Shown piece by piece: positions 1-8,528 of a DNA stretch of 64,000 nt. Position 1 is the first letter of the stretch, and every line of letters begins with the position of its first letter. The position numbers were made by a program, and so were the translations under genes. The notes under the pieces are model-generated. The model was not told the origin of the DNA. It did not search any database and saw nothing but the letters and a program-made list of their open reading frames with translations. This DNA is from Paenibacillus sp. Soil750 (GTDB taxonomy: Bacteria; Bacillota; Bacilli; Paenibacillales; NBRC-103111). The stretch is taken from NCBI RefSeq assembly GCF_001428045.1, contig NZ_LMSD01000042.1, forward strand, positions 85,890-149,889, in the 5' to 3' direction.

Positions 1-216
1 CATGGTGTCCGTTGAAAAAATGTATTTATACGCACTAAGCGTAAATTTAGTAGGTATCAAAAGCAATCCACCTTTGACAACCTCTGAAGGGGCTGCAAAA
101 GATACCGAAACAATATAGACAAACGGTATAATCGTGATCAAGGAAACAAGTGTTAATAACGCATAGTTAACCCAATCGAATACTTTATTGCTTAATGTCT
201 TATCATTCGTTGGCAT
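1..216 (-). CDS. Carbohydrate ABC transporter permease, LplC type (N-terminal part)
   Basis: This is the N-terminal 72 codons of a membrane permease that runs off the left edge. The ATG at 214-216 follows a GGAGGTGGAGATATACA ribosome binding site. The fragment reads MPTNDKTLSNKVFDWVNYAL and then a hydrophobic helix (residues about 15-40), as in LplC/YtcP-type permeases. It lies 16 bp after the stop of an LplB-type permease on the same strand, which is the usual order in Paenibacillus oligosaccharide importers. The substrate cannot be told from the fragment. Confidence 0.8.
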   Translation of the reverse strand, partial: MPTNDKTLSNKVFDWVNYALLTLVSLITIIPFVYIVSVSFAAPSEVVKGGLLLIPTKFTLSAYKYIFSTDTM

Positions 217-232
217 TGTATATCTCCACCTC

Positions 233-1237
233 CTAGTAAACGCCTTCTTCGCCAAACTTCTTCGCTAGCTTGTTCGCACCGAGGACAAGTATCAGCCCCA
301 CTAACGATTTGAACAAACCAACTGCAGTACTATAACTATATTGCGCCTGTGTCAAACCCTTCATATACACATAGGTATCGAACACTTCGCCCACTTCACG
401 GTTCATCGAGTTCAACATCAGGAAGATATGTTCAAAGCCTGTATCCAAGAAACTTCCCAATCGTAGAATAAACAGAATCACAATCGTACTTCGGATCGCA
501 GGTATCGTTATATGCCAGAGTTGGCGCCAGCGACCAGCCCCATCCATCCGAGCAGCTTCATACAATTGCAAGTCAACGCCAGACAAAGCAGCTAAGAAGA
601 TAATCGTCCCCCAACCAGCCTCTTTCCATATCGATTGCGCAATAATCATGGGTCTAAACCATTCTTCACTTAGCATAAATGGGATTTTCTCAAACCCGAA
701 TTGTGCTAGCAATTCATTAACGACGCCACCCTCAGTCGTAAATAACACATAAAATATACCTACAGCAACTACCCAAGAAATGAAATGCGGCAAATAGAGC
801 AATGTTTGGACGATTCGTTTGAACATCTCTCTTCGTGCTTCATTAATCATAAGAGCTAATAGGATCGGAAGCGGAAAAAAGAAGACTAAATTATAGATGG
901 CTAACAACAAAGTATTTCGAAACAGTGACCAGAATTGGGGCTCCATAAAAAATCGTTCAAAATGTTTAAAGCCAACCCATGGACTGTTTATAAATCCGGT
1001 AAAAGGCTTGTAGTCCTGAAACGCCATGACCAGACCAAGCATCGGAACATATTTGAATACGACAAAATATAAGATCCCGGGAAACAAAAGTAGATACATC
1101 CATCGATCTCTTAAGAGATCTCGCACTAGCTGTGATCGTTTAAATGAGCTTAATCGAGCTCTTTGCATTTGTGCTTCCAAGGGTTGCGGCACTCGACTTC
1201 CTCCTGACTGGTATGTGTTTGGCTTCCCTCGTATCAT
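233..1237 (-). CDS. Carbohydrate ABC transporter permease, LplB type
   Basis: Inner-membrane permease of a binding-protein-dependent sugar importer. Six hydrophobic segments are visible, beginning near residue 47 (MYLLLFPGILYFVVF). The permease EAA loop is present as EAARMDGAGRWRQLWHITIP. The length of 334 aa fits LplB/YteP-like proteins. The first ATG (1237) lacks a good ribosome binding site. Met24 at 1168, preceded by GGAAG, is a plausible true start. It is followed closely by the LplC-type partner. The solute-binding protein is not in this window: the next gene upstream is unrelated. Confidence 0.88.
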   Translation of the reverse strand: MIRGKPNTYQSGGSRVPQPLEAQMQRARLSSFKRSQLVRDLLRDRWMYLLLFPGILYFVVFKYVPMLGLVMAFQDYKPFTGFINSPWVGFKHFERFFMEPQFWSLFRNTLLLAIYNLVFFFPLPILLALMINEARREMFKRIVQTLLYLPHFISWVVAVGIFYVLFTTEGGVVNELLAQFGFEKIPFMLSEEWFRPMIIAQSIWKEAGWGTIIFLAALSGVDLQLYEAARMDGAGRWRQLWHITIPAIRSTIVILFILRLGSFLDTGFEHIFLMLNSMNREVGEVFDTYVYMKGLTQAQYSYSTAVGLFKSLVGLILVLGANKLAKKFGEEGVY

Positions 1238-1407
1238 AAGTTATGAAATGAATATCAGGCTATCGTACTCATTTAACTTCTTTTTCTCAACCTTGAAAAC
1301 CCTTACATGACGGGCGTTTAGCGGATGTGCAACCTTCAAGTAATCATTCTTTGCTGTCATCGTAATGATTTAGCTATTAGCTTCATTCCGTTGTATCGCA
1401 CAAAAAT

Positions 1408-1439
1408 GCCCAGTAAATTAACTATCTAATTTACTGGGC
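1408..1439 (-). terminator. Rho-independent terminator of the YhcH-like gene
   Basis: Perfect 13-bp inverted repeat, GCCCAGTAAATTA / TAATTTACTGGGC, with a 6-nt loop. On the minus strand it is followed by ATTTTTG. It sits about 30 bp after the stop of the gene at 1470-1937. Confidence 0.85.
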
Positions 1440-1469
1440 TTCGTTATGAACTTTTCCGTTACTATAGCA

Positions 1470-1937
1470 TTAATTAGGGACTATCACCTTCAACAAAGCC
1501 TTTCTAACATATTCGGACTTAGTCCCCTTACACCAAGGCCTGTGAATATCTGATGGCATAAAAATGGCGAACTGCCCTGGACATAGCGTCAACTCCATCT
1601 CATTTTCCGCACCATGGAAAAAGGTATGATCGTCAATGGCTGGAATCACCTCAACCGGGTGATTCTTCTCGCTATCCCGAGCAAAGCCAATGGTCTCTGA
1701 TCCGGCAAGGATATAGTGAATATCCATATATCGTTGATGTCGCTCTGGCAATGCCTCTGAGAAGGGGATCGTTGCTGTCGTTTTCACGACCAGATAGGTA
1801 CCGTCTTCCCCCACAGGATATAACCCATCCTCGATTTCATCGAATGAACATGTAGACAGGTAGTCCAGCTTCTGCGCAAGCCGCTCAGAGAATAACCATT
1901 TATCCTCTGACCACTTGCGGAAATCTCCTAAAATCAA
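1470..1937 (-). CDS. YhcH/YjgK/YiaL (EbgC-like) cupin-fold protein
   Basis: A 155-aa protein of the YhcH/YjgK/YiaL family, beta-barrel proteins that travel with sugar and sialic-acid catabolic genes and are thought to act on sugar anomers or as lyase helpers. The family pattern is seen in YMDIHYILAG followed by E-x-I-G, and in the C-terminal FAIFMPSDIHRPW with its metal-ligand-like His. Translation starts at TTG (1935-1937), eight bases after AGGAGG. It is the last gene before a strong terminator and follows the TauE-type gene, so it may belong to the same transcript as the ABC-nitrilase cluster. Its exact substrate is unknown. Confidence 0.82.
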   Translation of the reverse strand: MILGDFRKWSEDKWLFSERLAQKLDYLSTCSFDEIEDGLYPVGEDGTYLVVKTTATIPFSEALPERHQRYMDIHYILAGSETIGFARDSEKNHPVEVIPAIDDHTFFHGAENEMELTLCPGQFAIFMPSDIHRPWCKGTKSEYVRKALLKVIVPN

Positions 1938-1993
1938 GTGTGGTTCCTCCTAGCCAATATGACAGTTTCAAACGAGTGAAATCCTCACGCATC

Positions 1994-2767
1994 CTATGTT
2001 TTCACCAGCATCAATAACGCCCCCGCTATCGGCGTCATAATCATCGCCGAGCGAAGCAGCAGCTTCGGAGCTCTCTTCGTAAATTTAGCCCCAATATAAG
2101 AACCGATCATCGTCCCCGTAACGACTTGTGCGAGCAATACAAAGTCCAAGAATCCAGCTTGGAAAAAACCAATCGACCCGAACAAAGCGATGGGTAGTAT
2201 AACGACCATTGTCGTCCCCACCGCTTGTCGGAGTGGAAACCCGAATAGAATGAGCAAAGCCAGCTGGATGAATGGTGTAGATCCAATCCCAAAAACCCCA
2301 GAGAGTGAACCCGTTACTATACCCGTCAACGCCGCCAATACCCAGAACTTTACTTGCTTTACTTCAACAGATTCCTCAGCAAGCACCCGCTCCTTCGAGG
2401 AAAACACCTTACTTGTCCGAAGCCAAATAAGAAGCCCAGAGACGAACAACATACCACTGGTCAGCCAAATGAGCTGATCAGCTGCAATCATGCGAGCCAC
2501 GAAGGTTCCGGCATACGCACCACCCGCCCCAAATGCCCCAATAATGAGGCCTGATCGAAGCCTAGCATTCCCTTCTCGGAAATGACTGATTGAACCTGAT
2601 AAAGTTGTAAAAACCATCGCTGCAATTGAAGTGCCAAGCGCTGTATGAACAGGGACATGGAACACGGCTAGGAGAATCCCAATAATAAAGCCAGAGCCCC
2701 CCGTACCGGCAAAGCCTAAGATCATCCCCATCAGAAGCATGGTTGCTAGAATGTCCACATTCGCCAT
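1994..2767 (-). CDS. TauE/SafE-family membrane transporter
   Basis: A 257-aa polytopic membrane protein with the two-fold repeated TauE/SafE architecture: GFAGTGGSGFIIGILL near the N-terminus and GSLSGVFGIGSTPFIQLALL in the second half, with 7-8 hydrophobic segments. Family members export sulfite, sulfonates or other small organic anions. It lies 12 bp downstream of the nitrilase gene on the same strand. It may therefore export an anionic product of that enzyme, or be a second carrier for the same compound; this is inference. Its own ribosome binding site is weak, which suggests coupled translation. Confidence 0.85.
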   Translation of the reverse strand: MANVDILATMLLMGMILGFAGTGGSGFIIGILLAVFHVPVHTALGTSIAAMVFTTLSGSISHFREGNARLRSGLIIGAFGAGGAYAGTFVARMIAADQLIWLTSGMLFVSGLLIWLRTSKVFSSKERVLAEESVEVKQVKFWVLAALTGIVTGSLSGVFGIGSTPFIQLALLILFGFPLRQAVGTTMVVILPIALFGSIGFFQAGFLDFVLLAQVVTGTMIGSYIGAKFTKRAPKLLLRSAMIMTPIAGALLMLVKT

Positions 2768-2779
2768 CTACTTTCTCAT

Positions 2780-3682
2780 TCAGGTTGTTTGAAAGGCATA
2801 TTGTTGATAGAAAGAAGGCCGCATATCGGTACGATTCCGATTATGTCCATTTTCTCGAATGTATTTCAAGTAATCGAGATTAATATCTCCCACGACAACC
2901 ATCTCCACATTCGCTTCCCCTTGGCTGACAATCGCATTTGGCGTACCAATCATCGGTTGAATCGGTGAATAGATGCCGCTTTTACCCGTGAATGTAAATC
3001 CGTAAGGAATATGCGTTGGGAACGGAATCGATCCGATCATATGACTATTCACCACGTACACCTGATTCTCCGAAGCTCTTGCCTGAGCGAATAGAATATT
3101 GCGGCTTTGGCCCCATTCATCGAGACAACAAGTCGGCGCGAGGATAATATCAGCCCCCATTTGACTAAGGATACGTGCTACTTCGGGGAAGGAGTTATCA
3201 TAGCAGATGGAGATACCATAGGTCACACCATTTATTTCGAAAACATCCAGCTTATCGCCAGGTGTGGTCAATTCTTTGTTATACACCATTTCATAGGAAG
3301 GATGGATCTTGTTCTGTTCAAAAACAGCTCCACTAGCTGTGAAGACATACGCTGTATTGTAATAGCATTTACGATCCGGCTGATAGGCGAAATGCGTCCC
3401 CGCAGCGAGTGTGATTTCATACTCTTTGGCCAAATTGGCACATAATTGCTTGATCGCTGCTGTGTATTCCTTGCCAAACCACTCGAAAATTTTCGTGACA
3501 TCCTCCGTACTCTTGATGTCAAAATGGTGCAGCGTGAGCAGCTCTATCGCGAAAAACTCAGGCAATAAGAGCAGCTCCGCCCCTTGTGCTACGGCTGATT
3601 CAACGTGCCACCGAACATGATCCTCAAAGTCTTTCATTGATCTTAGCTTTCTGGCCCGAAACTGGCTGCTGGCAATCTTCAT
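2780..3682 (-). CDS. Carbon-nitrogen hydrolase (nitrilase superfamily)
   Basis: A 300-aa cytoplasmic enzyme that hydrolyses an amide or nitrile C-N bond. The catalytic triad is readable: Glu42 in LLLLPEFF, Lys125 in QNKIHPSYE and Cys160 in GISICYDNSFPE. The family (carbamoylases, omega-amidases, aliphatic amidases) is clear but the subgroup is not. The ATG at 3682 has an AGAGGAG ribosome binding site and is almost contiguous with the ABC ATPase stop (3684). The gene order implies that the transporter imports the substrate. Candidate substrates are amidated or carbamoylated amino acids, as inferred from context only. Confidence 0.9.
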   Translation of the reverse strand: MKIASSQFRARKLRSMKDFEDHVRWHVESAVAQGAELLLLPEFFAIELLTLHHFDIKSTEDVTKIFEWFGKEYTAAIKQLCANLAKEYEITLAAGTHFAYQPDRKCYYNTAYVFTASGAVFEQNKIHPSYEMVYNKELTTPGDKLDVFEINGVTYGISICYDNSFPEVARILSQMGADIILAPTCCLDEWGQSRNILFAQARASENQVYVVNSHMIGSIPFPTHIPYGFTFTGKSGIYSPIQPMIGTPNAIVSQGEANVEMVVVGDINLDYLKYIRENGHNRNRTDMRPSFYQQYAFQTT

Positions 3683-3683
3683 C

Positions 3684-4463
3684 TTAGTTAACTCCTCTCA
3701 GTTCGACCTCATGGGTGATCTTGCGCATGAATTGGTTCATCCTCGCATTTTTCATATGAAAGACTTCGTCTGGCTTCCCGCTCATCGTAATTTGACCATC
3801 CTCCATAAAAAGAACGCGATCAGATACGTTGCGAGCAAAATTCATCTCATGTGTCACGACGACCATCGTCATGCCCTCTTTCGCAAGTTTGACCATGATA
3901 TCGAGCACTTCATGGACTAATTCAGGGTCAAGTGCGGACGTCGGCTCGTCGAACAAAATAACCTTCGGTTCCATGGCCAAAGCTCTTGCTATCGCCACAC
4001 GCTGTTGTTGACCACCCGATAAATTAGCGGGATACTCATTAATTTTCTCTTGTAAGCCAACCTTTTCAAGCAGCTTAATCGCTTTTGCTTCTGCTTCTTT
4101 ACGTGGAACCTTTTTCACAATACGCGGTCCTTCGGTTACGTTATCCAGTACGGTTTTATTCGGCCATAGATTAAATTGCTGAAAGACCATGCTGACCTCC
4201 GATCGAAGCCAGGTCAATTTCATGTACGATTGCAGCGTTAAGCGTCCGCGAGCGTTCGTCTTATATTCGGCTTTACGCGTATCCACGTAAATCTCCCCTG
4301 AGGTCGGCACCTCCAGCAGGTTCATACAGCGTAGCAATGTGCTTTTCCCCGCACCGCTCGGTCCAATAATTGAGACAACCTCACCCTCTCGAATTTCGAG
4401 ATTGATTTGATCCAGTACCTTTTTCTCATGAAATTGTTTATTTAGTCCACGAATATGAATCAT
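3684..4463 (-). CDS. Polar amino-acid-type ABC transporter ATP-binding protein
   Basis: A 259-aa ATPase. Walker A is GPSGAGKS (residues 34-41), the signature LSGGQQQRVAIARAL, Walker B VILFDEPTSALD, and the H-loop VVVTHEM. It is longer than GlnQ (about 242 aa) because of an insertion of roughly 20 residues between Walker A and the Q-loop (TSGEIYVDTRKAEYK region), seen in some histidine/opine-type ATPases. It is preceded by AGGAGG. It sits between the permease and the nitrilase gene in one operon and would energise uptake of the nitrilase substrate. Confidence 0.92.
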   Translation of the reverse strand: MIHIRGLNKQFHEKKVLDQINLEIREGEVVSIIGPSGAGKSTLLRCMNLLEVPTSGEIYVDTRKAEYKTNARGRLTLQSYMKLTWLRSEVSMVFQQFNLWPNKTVLDNVTEGPRIVKKVPRKEAEAKAIKLLEKVGLQEKINEYPANLSGGQQQRVAIARALAMEPKVILFDEPTSALDPELVHEVLDIMVKLAKEGMTMVVVTHEMNFARNVSDRVLFMEDGQITMSGKPDEVFHMKNARMNQFMRKITHEVELRGVN

Positions 4464-4475
4464 ATCTCATGCCTC

Positions 4476-5135
4476 CTACCTTTTCGCAATACGCAGTTTC
4501 TTTTCGATGAAGAATTGCAGCAACATGATCGAACTGGTCATGGTTAAGTAGATAACTCCTGCCACACCCAGCGTCTCCATGACACTGTATGTACTGTTAT
4601 AAGCTCGTTGTGCGCCAAGCATTAAATCCGGCACGGTAACAATGGATACGATGGCTGACTCTTTCAGCATGATGACACAGTTATTAATATAAGGTGGGGT
4701 TAGCAGTCTAATTGCTTGCGGAATGGTGATGCGAATCATCTTCTGAAAAGGGTTCATCCCGATCGAATCCGCTGCCTCTAATTGACCTCGATCCACGGAC
4801 ATGATGCCTGCTCGAATGATCTCCGACTTAAAGGAAGCGGAATTGATCGACATGGCCGCAAGCCCTGCGACAAACGCAGGAAGCTTGAGACCGAATGGCG
4901 TGGCATAATACAACCAGAACAGCGTAAGCATTAACGGGGTTCCTCGAAATACCCATACATAAACGAAGGCAATGCCGCGAACTACACTGATACTGGAAAG
5001 CCTCATAAGAGCAATAAAGTAGCCAAGTATTGTTGCGCACAAGATGGCTAGTATGGAGATTTTGAAAGTCGTCAGCGCCCCCTCTAAATAGAGGGGCATA
5101 TAATTGGATACAATTTCCCAGTCCATGCCAATCAC
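4476..5135 (-). CDS. Polar amino-acid-type ABC transporter permease
   Basis: A 219-aa HisM/GlnP-type permease with about five membrane segments. It carries the EAA signature EAADSIGMNPFQKMIRITIP and the downstream motif PPYINNCVIMLKESAIVS. The start may be GTG at 5135 or ATG at 5126; neither ribosome binding site is strong. Only one permease gene is present, so the channel is probably a homodimer. Part of the operon running from the binding protein at 6035 leftwards. Confidence 0.9.
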   Translation of the reverse strand: MIGMDWEIVSNYMPLYLEGALTTFKISILAILCATILGYFIALMRLSSISVVRGIAFVYVWVFRGTPLMLTLFWLYYATPFGLKLPAFVAGLAAMSINSASFKSEIIRAGIMSVDRGQLEAADSIGMNPFQKMIRITIPQAIRLLTPPYINNCVIMLKESAIVSIVTVPDLMLGAQRAYNSTYSVMETLGVAGVIYLTMTSSIMLLQFFIEKKLRIAKR

Positions 5136-5156
5136 TCATTTTCTGTTTATTTTAGG

Positions 5157-6035
5157 TTACTTCGGAAGCGGTGCCCCTACCCATTTGGTAGCGAGTTTAT
5201 CGATAGTTCCGTCCTTCATCTTCTCATCAATTAGACTATCAATAATTGCCTTCAATTCGGGTTCATTTTTACGCATACCTACTCCCATGTTTTTCACTGC
5301 TGCAACATTACCAACCAACTTAAGTGGCTTATCGCTCTTATCATTCTTGATGTAATCATTCGCTGCAATGTTGCCAACTGCGTAAAGGTCGATTCGACCT
5401 GCTTTTAGATCTGTGAATGCTTCCGCGTTCCCCGGGTATTCCTTCAGTTCTTTGAAACCACCGAATTCCTTAATGACGGTATGTGTTGCTGAACCGCCAA
5501 TCACGCCTGTAATCAGACCACTCAACTTTGTTACGTCCTCTACTTTGGTCGTATCCTTCAACGTCACAGCTACTGTGCCGTCTTTGCCATAAGGTATGGA
5601 GAAATCAATACTCTTCTTTCTCTCATCCGTCTCCGAAAGAGCTGACATCACGAGATCGAATTTCCCTGCTACGAGACCCGGAATTAAGCCCGCGATATTT
5701 CCTGGCACGAACTCAACCTTGACGCCAAGTTTCTCTGCAATCATTGTACCGATGTCGATATCTAGTCCTGTGATCTGGCTTTGTTCATTCATGAAGGTCA
5801 TTGGACGGAAGTTTCCGCTTGTTCCAATCACGAGCTTGCCATTCTTTTTAATTTGTTGAACTGTTGCTGATGTTGCAGGCACACTTGATGCAGCCACGGC
5901 TGGAGTTGTTGATGCTACTGACTGATCAGCAGGCTTAGCCGTTGTACCTGTCGTCGTTGCTTTGGCTCCACAAGCGCTAACCAATAAAAGCGATGCAATA
6001 ACCAAACCCTTACTCATCCATTTACCATGTTTCAT
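5157..6035 (-). CDS. ABC transporter substrate-binding lipoprotein (amino-acid type)
   Basis: Extracytoplasmic solute-binding protein of the SBP_bac_3 family. I start it at ATG 6033-6035 (MKHGKWMSKG), which follows GGGGAGCTGGGG, rather than at an upstream ATG. It has a lipobox, LLLVSACG, then a Ala/Thr/Ser-rich spacer, then the fold: GKLVIGTSGNFRPMTF, ITGLDIDIGTMIAEKLGV and KFDLVMSALSETDERKK. First gene of the ABC-nitrilase-TauE operon, divergent from the PucR-type regulator. The ligand is not deducible from sequence alone. Confidence 0.92.
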   Translation of the reverse strand: MKHGKWMSKGLVIASLLLVSACGAKATTTGTTAKPADQSVASTTPAVAASSVPATSATVQQIKKNGKLVIGTSGNFRPMTFMNEQSQITGLDIDIGTMIAEKLGVKVEFVPGNIAGLIPGLVAGKFDLVMSALSETDERKKSIDFSIPYGKDGTVAVTLKDTTKVEDVTKLSGLITGVIGGSATHTVIKEFGGFKELKEYPGNAEAFTDLKAGRIDLYAVGNIAANDYIKNDKSDKPLKLVGNVAAVKNMGVGMRKNEPELKAIIDSLIDEKMKDGTIDKLATKWVGAPLPK

Positions 6036-6308
6036 TTTCCCCAGCTCCCCGTAATGTATATTGTCTTTATATGTTAGATTATATATCACGATAATTAGGT
6101 TTACATTAGAGTTGCTTCACAAATCTATCATGATTTCATTGTGAACCATTCACAAAGATTCTGTACTCATTACGGTAATATTCAACGATTCATTCTACTT
6201 TTCCTCTATAGACGAAAGATTTTTTTAGTAATTCCTACTAAATTTGTTCTTTCCTCCACCTTCATTTTATGTTAGCTTTATTAACATAACAATTGAGGAG
6301 GTTAGGCC

Positions 6309-7898
6309 ATGAATGGAATCAGTGTGAATGAATTAATCGCTCATAAACCTTTCCTATTTGGAGAAGATCCTATCATAAGTGGCGCCAAGGGCTTAAACCG
6401 TCGCATTACCAATGTGAATGTGATGGAAGTACCGGATGTTTTCAACTGGGTAAGGCATGGTGATCTCCTCCTCACCACCGCATACTCCATTAAAGATAAC
6501 CCCAATGCTCAGAATGAGCTTATCCCCAAACTTGCTGCAACAGGAATAGCCGCTATCGGTATCAAAACTAAGCGGTATCTCGAAACCGTTCCAGAAGAAA
6601 TGGTTACTCTTTCTAATGAATACGGGCTGCCCATCTTGGAGCTGGCCTATCAAATCGGCTATTCCCAAACTATTTCGGAAGTGCTTGAGGAAATTCTCAA
6701 CCAGAAAACGAATTGGCTCATGGAACAGCATCATAAGATACAGTTGCTTACCAGTACGCTAATTATGGGCGAGAACAGCAAAACCTTTATCGAGACATTT
6801 TCCAAGAGTACAGGTTTGCAAGCTGCCTTGATTACCTATGAATCTGACATGTATGCCACTGATCCCGCGTTCAGGAAGGAATGGCCTGATGCCAGACACC
6901 TTCGGCCCGTTGCACCGCATTCATCTACCACAGCACTGCCTTCTTATTGGCTCGACGATGACACAACCACAATTTATTTGCCGATTGAGAAAAATAACGA
7001 AACGATGGCTTACTTTGTCTGTTGGGGGTGTAAGGACGGGGAATGGGAGCCGTTGCAGTTCCTGCTACAGCATACGGTTAACTTACTAACCCTGCACCTT
7101 AGCAAACAACATTCGCTGCGCAGTTTAGAGGATAATCAGAAAGATCTTTTTCTCAAAACCTGGATCTTAGGTGAAATTACCGATCCACAAGCCATAGCAC
7201 TGCAGGCAGCCTCATGTGGACTTCAGCTGCAAACTAGCTACAATGTTTGTCTCACCTCACCGCTCCCACCTTTTTCATCACGAGAACTCATGAATGTGAA
7301 AGCTTACTGTATTCTTCAAGGCATCGTCTTACTTTCTATGGGGAATGAATGGGTTTTCCTTATTCCAAAGCCGCTGGCTAACCAGAAGAATGCCTACCTC
7401 AAGCTCCAATCCGAGCTCCATAAATGCTTGAAACAATCCAGTATTCGCCTCGGCATCAGCAGCACGAAGGGATTATCAGACATACACGAGGGCTACAAAG
7501 AAACCGTAACGGCACTAGAACTCTGGGACTTCATTCAGCCCCATGAAACGCTATGTTACTACGACCAACTCGGTATGTACTCGATTGTCCATGTACTTTC
7601 TGATCAAGAATCCATTAAAAAACAGCTATTTCAGTATATTCAGCCCCTATACACATTCGATAAAGAGAATAACGCCAAGCTCGTTGATACGTTAATTACT
7701 TACTTGCAATTCGGAGGAAACATTAAGGAAACCGCAAAGGCTTCTTTCTGCCATTACAATTCCATTGTCTATCGTCTAGAAAAAGTTCAAACCTTATTAG
7801 GGGTTGATTTGAAAGACCCTGATATTCGTTTCCAATTGCAAATGGCTGTCAAAGTGTTCGCTTTTTCCACAAAAAAAGGAACTATGATGGGCTCATAG
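6309..7898 (+). CDS. PucR-family transcriptional regulator
   Basis: A 529-aa regulator. Residues about 1-125 match the PucR N-terminal domain (NELIAHKPFLFGEDPIISG; VPDVFNWVRHGDLLLTTAYS). The C-terminus has the PucR/CdaR helix-turn-helix (LVDTLITYLQFGGNIKETAK then YNSIVYRLEKVQTLLG). The ATG follows GAGGAGGTTAGGCC. It is transcribed divergently from the ABC-nitrilase operon across 273 bp, so it probably controls that operon in response to its substrate. Known PucR relatives respond to purine-catabolic or other nitrogen signals. Its stop overlaps the convergent FAH-family gene by 6 bp. Confidence 0.92.
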   Translation: MNGISVNELIAHKPFLFGEDPIISGAKGLNRRITNVNVMEVPDVFNWVRHGDLLLTTAYSIKDNPNAQNELIPKLAATGIAAIGIKTKRYLETVPEEMVTLSNEYGLPILELAYQIGYSQTISEVLEEILNQKTNWLMEQHHKIQLLTSTLIMGENSKTFIETFSKSTGLQAALITYESDMYATDPAFRKEWPDARHLRPVAPHSSTTALPSYWLDDDTTTIYLPIEKNNETMAYFVCWGCKDGEWEPLQFLLQHTVNLLTLHLSKQHSLRSLEDNQKDLFLKTWILGEITDPQAIALQAASCGLQLQTSYNVCLTSPLPPFSSRELMNVKAYCILQGIVLLSMGNEWVFLIPKPLANQKNAYLKLQSELHKCLKQSSIRLGISSTKGLSDIHEGYKETVTALELWDFIQPHETLCYYDQLGMYSIVHVLSDQESIKKQLFQYIQPLYTFDKENNAKLVDTLITYLQFGGNIKETAKASFCHYNSIVYRLEKVQTLLGVDLKDPDIRFQLQMAVKVFAFSTKKGTMMGS

Positions 7899-8507
7899 TT
7901 CCTTGTGAATCGTAAAGTGATGGTTGCCTAGCTGCGGGCTTTTCATCTCAACGACATCGCCAATTTGACAAGTCATCGGATTCGACGGTGTCCCTGTTAA
8001 GATGATATCCCCCTTACATAAGGTTGTCATGCGTGAAATATGCGAAATCAACCAATTCGAAGAGAATAGCAGGTTCACTGTGTTATCTTTCTGAATAAGA
8101 TTGCCGTTCACCCACATTTCGAGATCAACCTGATGTGGATCAGCATTAGAAACCATCTGGCCAATCGGGGTCATCTGATCAAACATCTTGAATCTTCCCG
8201 TATCAAAATGCGCACTCGCCGTAATATCATTAGCAATTGCATATCCCGCGACAATGGATGCTACATCTTCTTCCGCAATATTTCTGGCTTCTTGACCGAT
8301 AATGACCGCCATTTCCACCTCACAGATGAACTCCGTAAGCTGTGGTGGCAAATAAATATCGGTCTCTACTGTTAAGCTTTGCGGAGACTTGATAAAAAGG
8401 AAGGGATCCTCCTCATGGGTGATCCCTTTTTGAGCGCGAAAAGCTTTAAAATTCGGTCCCACACCAATGATTTTGCGTGTTTCTTTCAAGTACGCTTGGA
8501 TATTCAT
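7893..8507 (-). CDS. Fumarylacetoacetate hydrolase-family enzyme
   Basis: A 204-aa protein matching the catalytic C-terminal domain of the FAH family (2-keto-4-pentenoate hydratases, acylpyruvases, oxaloacetate tautomerases). Metal-binding acidic residues are visible in FICEVEMAVIIGQEARNI, and the conserved loop in DIILTGTPSNP. It starts at ATG 8507 after AAAGGGGAG. It is convergent with the PucR gene and followed on its own strand by a short UGDH-like gene, so the two may be co-transcribed from the right. Whether it joins the nitrilase pathway is unknown. Confidence 0.82.
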   Translation of the reverse strand: MNIQAYLKETRKIIGVGPNFKAFRAQKGITHEEDPFLFIKSPQSLTVETDIYLPPQLTEFICEVEMAVIIGQEARNIAEEDVASIVAGYAIANDITASAHFDTGRFKMFDQMTPIGQMVSNADPHQVDLEMWVNGNLIQKDNTVNLLFSSNWLISHISRMTTLCKGDIILTGTPSNPMTCQIGDVVEMKSPQLGNHHFTIHKEL

Positions 8508-8528
8508 GAGAAGCTCCCCTTTATTTCT

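Noticed and set aside
2107..3522. Several 60-110 aa ORFs opposite or within the TauE and nitrilase genes
   Set aside because: They are shadows of well-supported coding frames, with no family motifs of their own.
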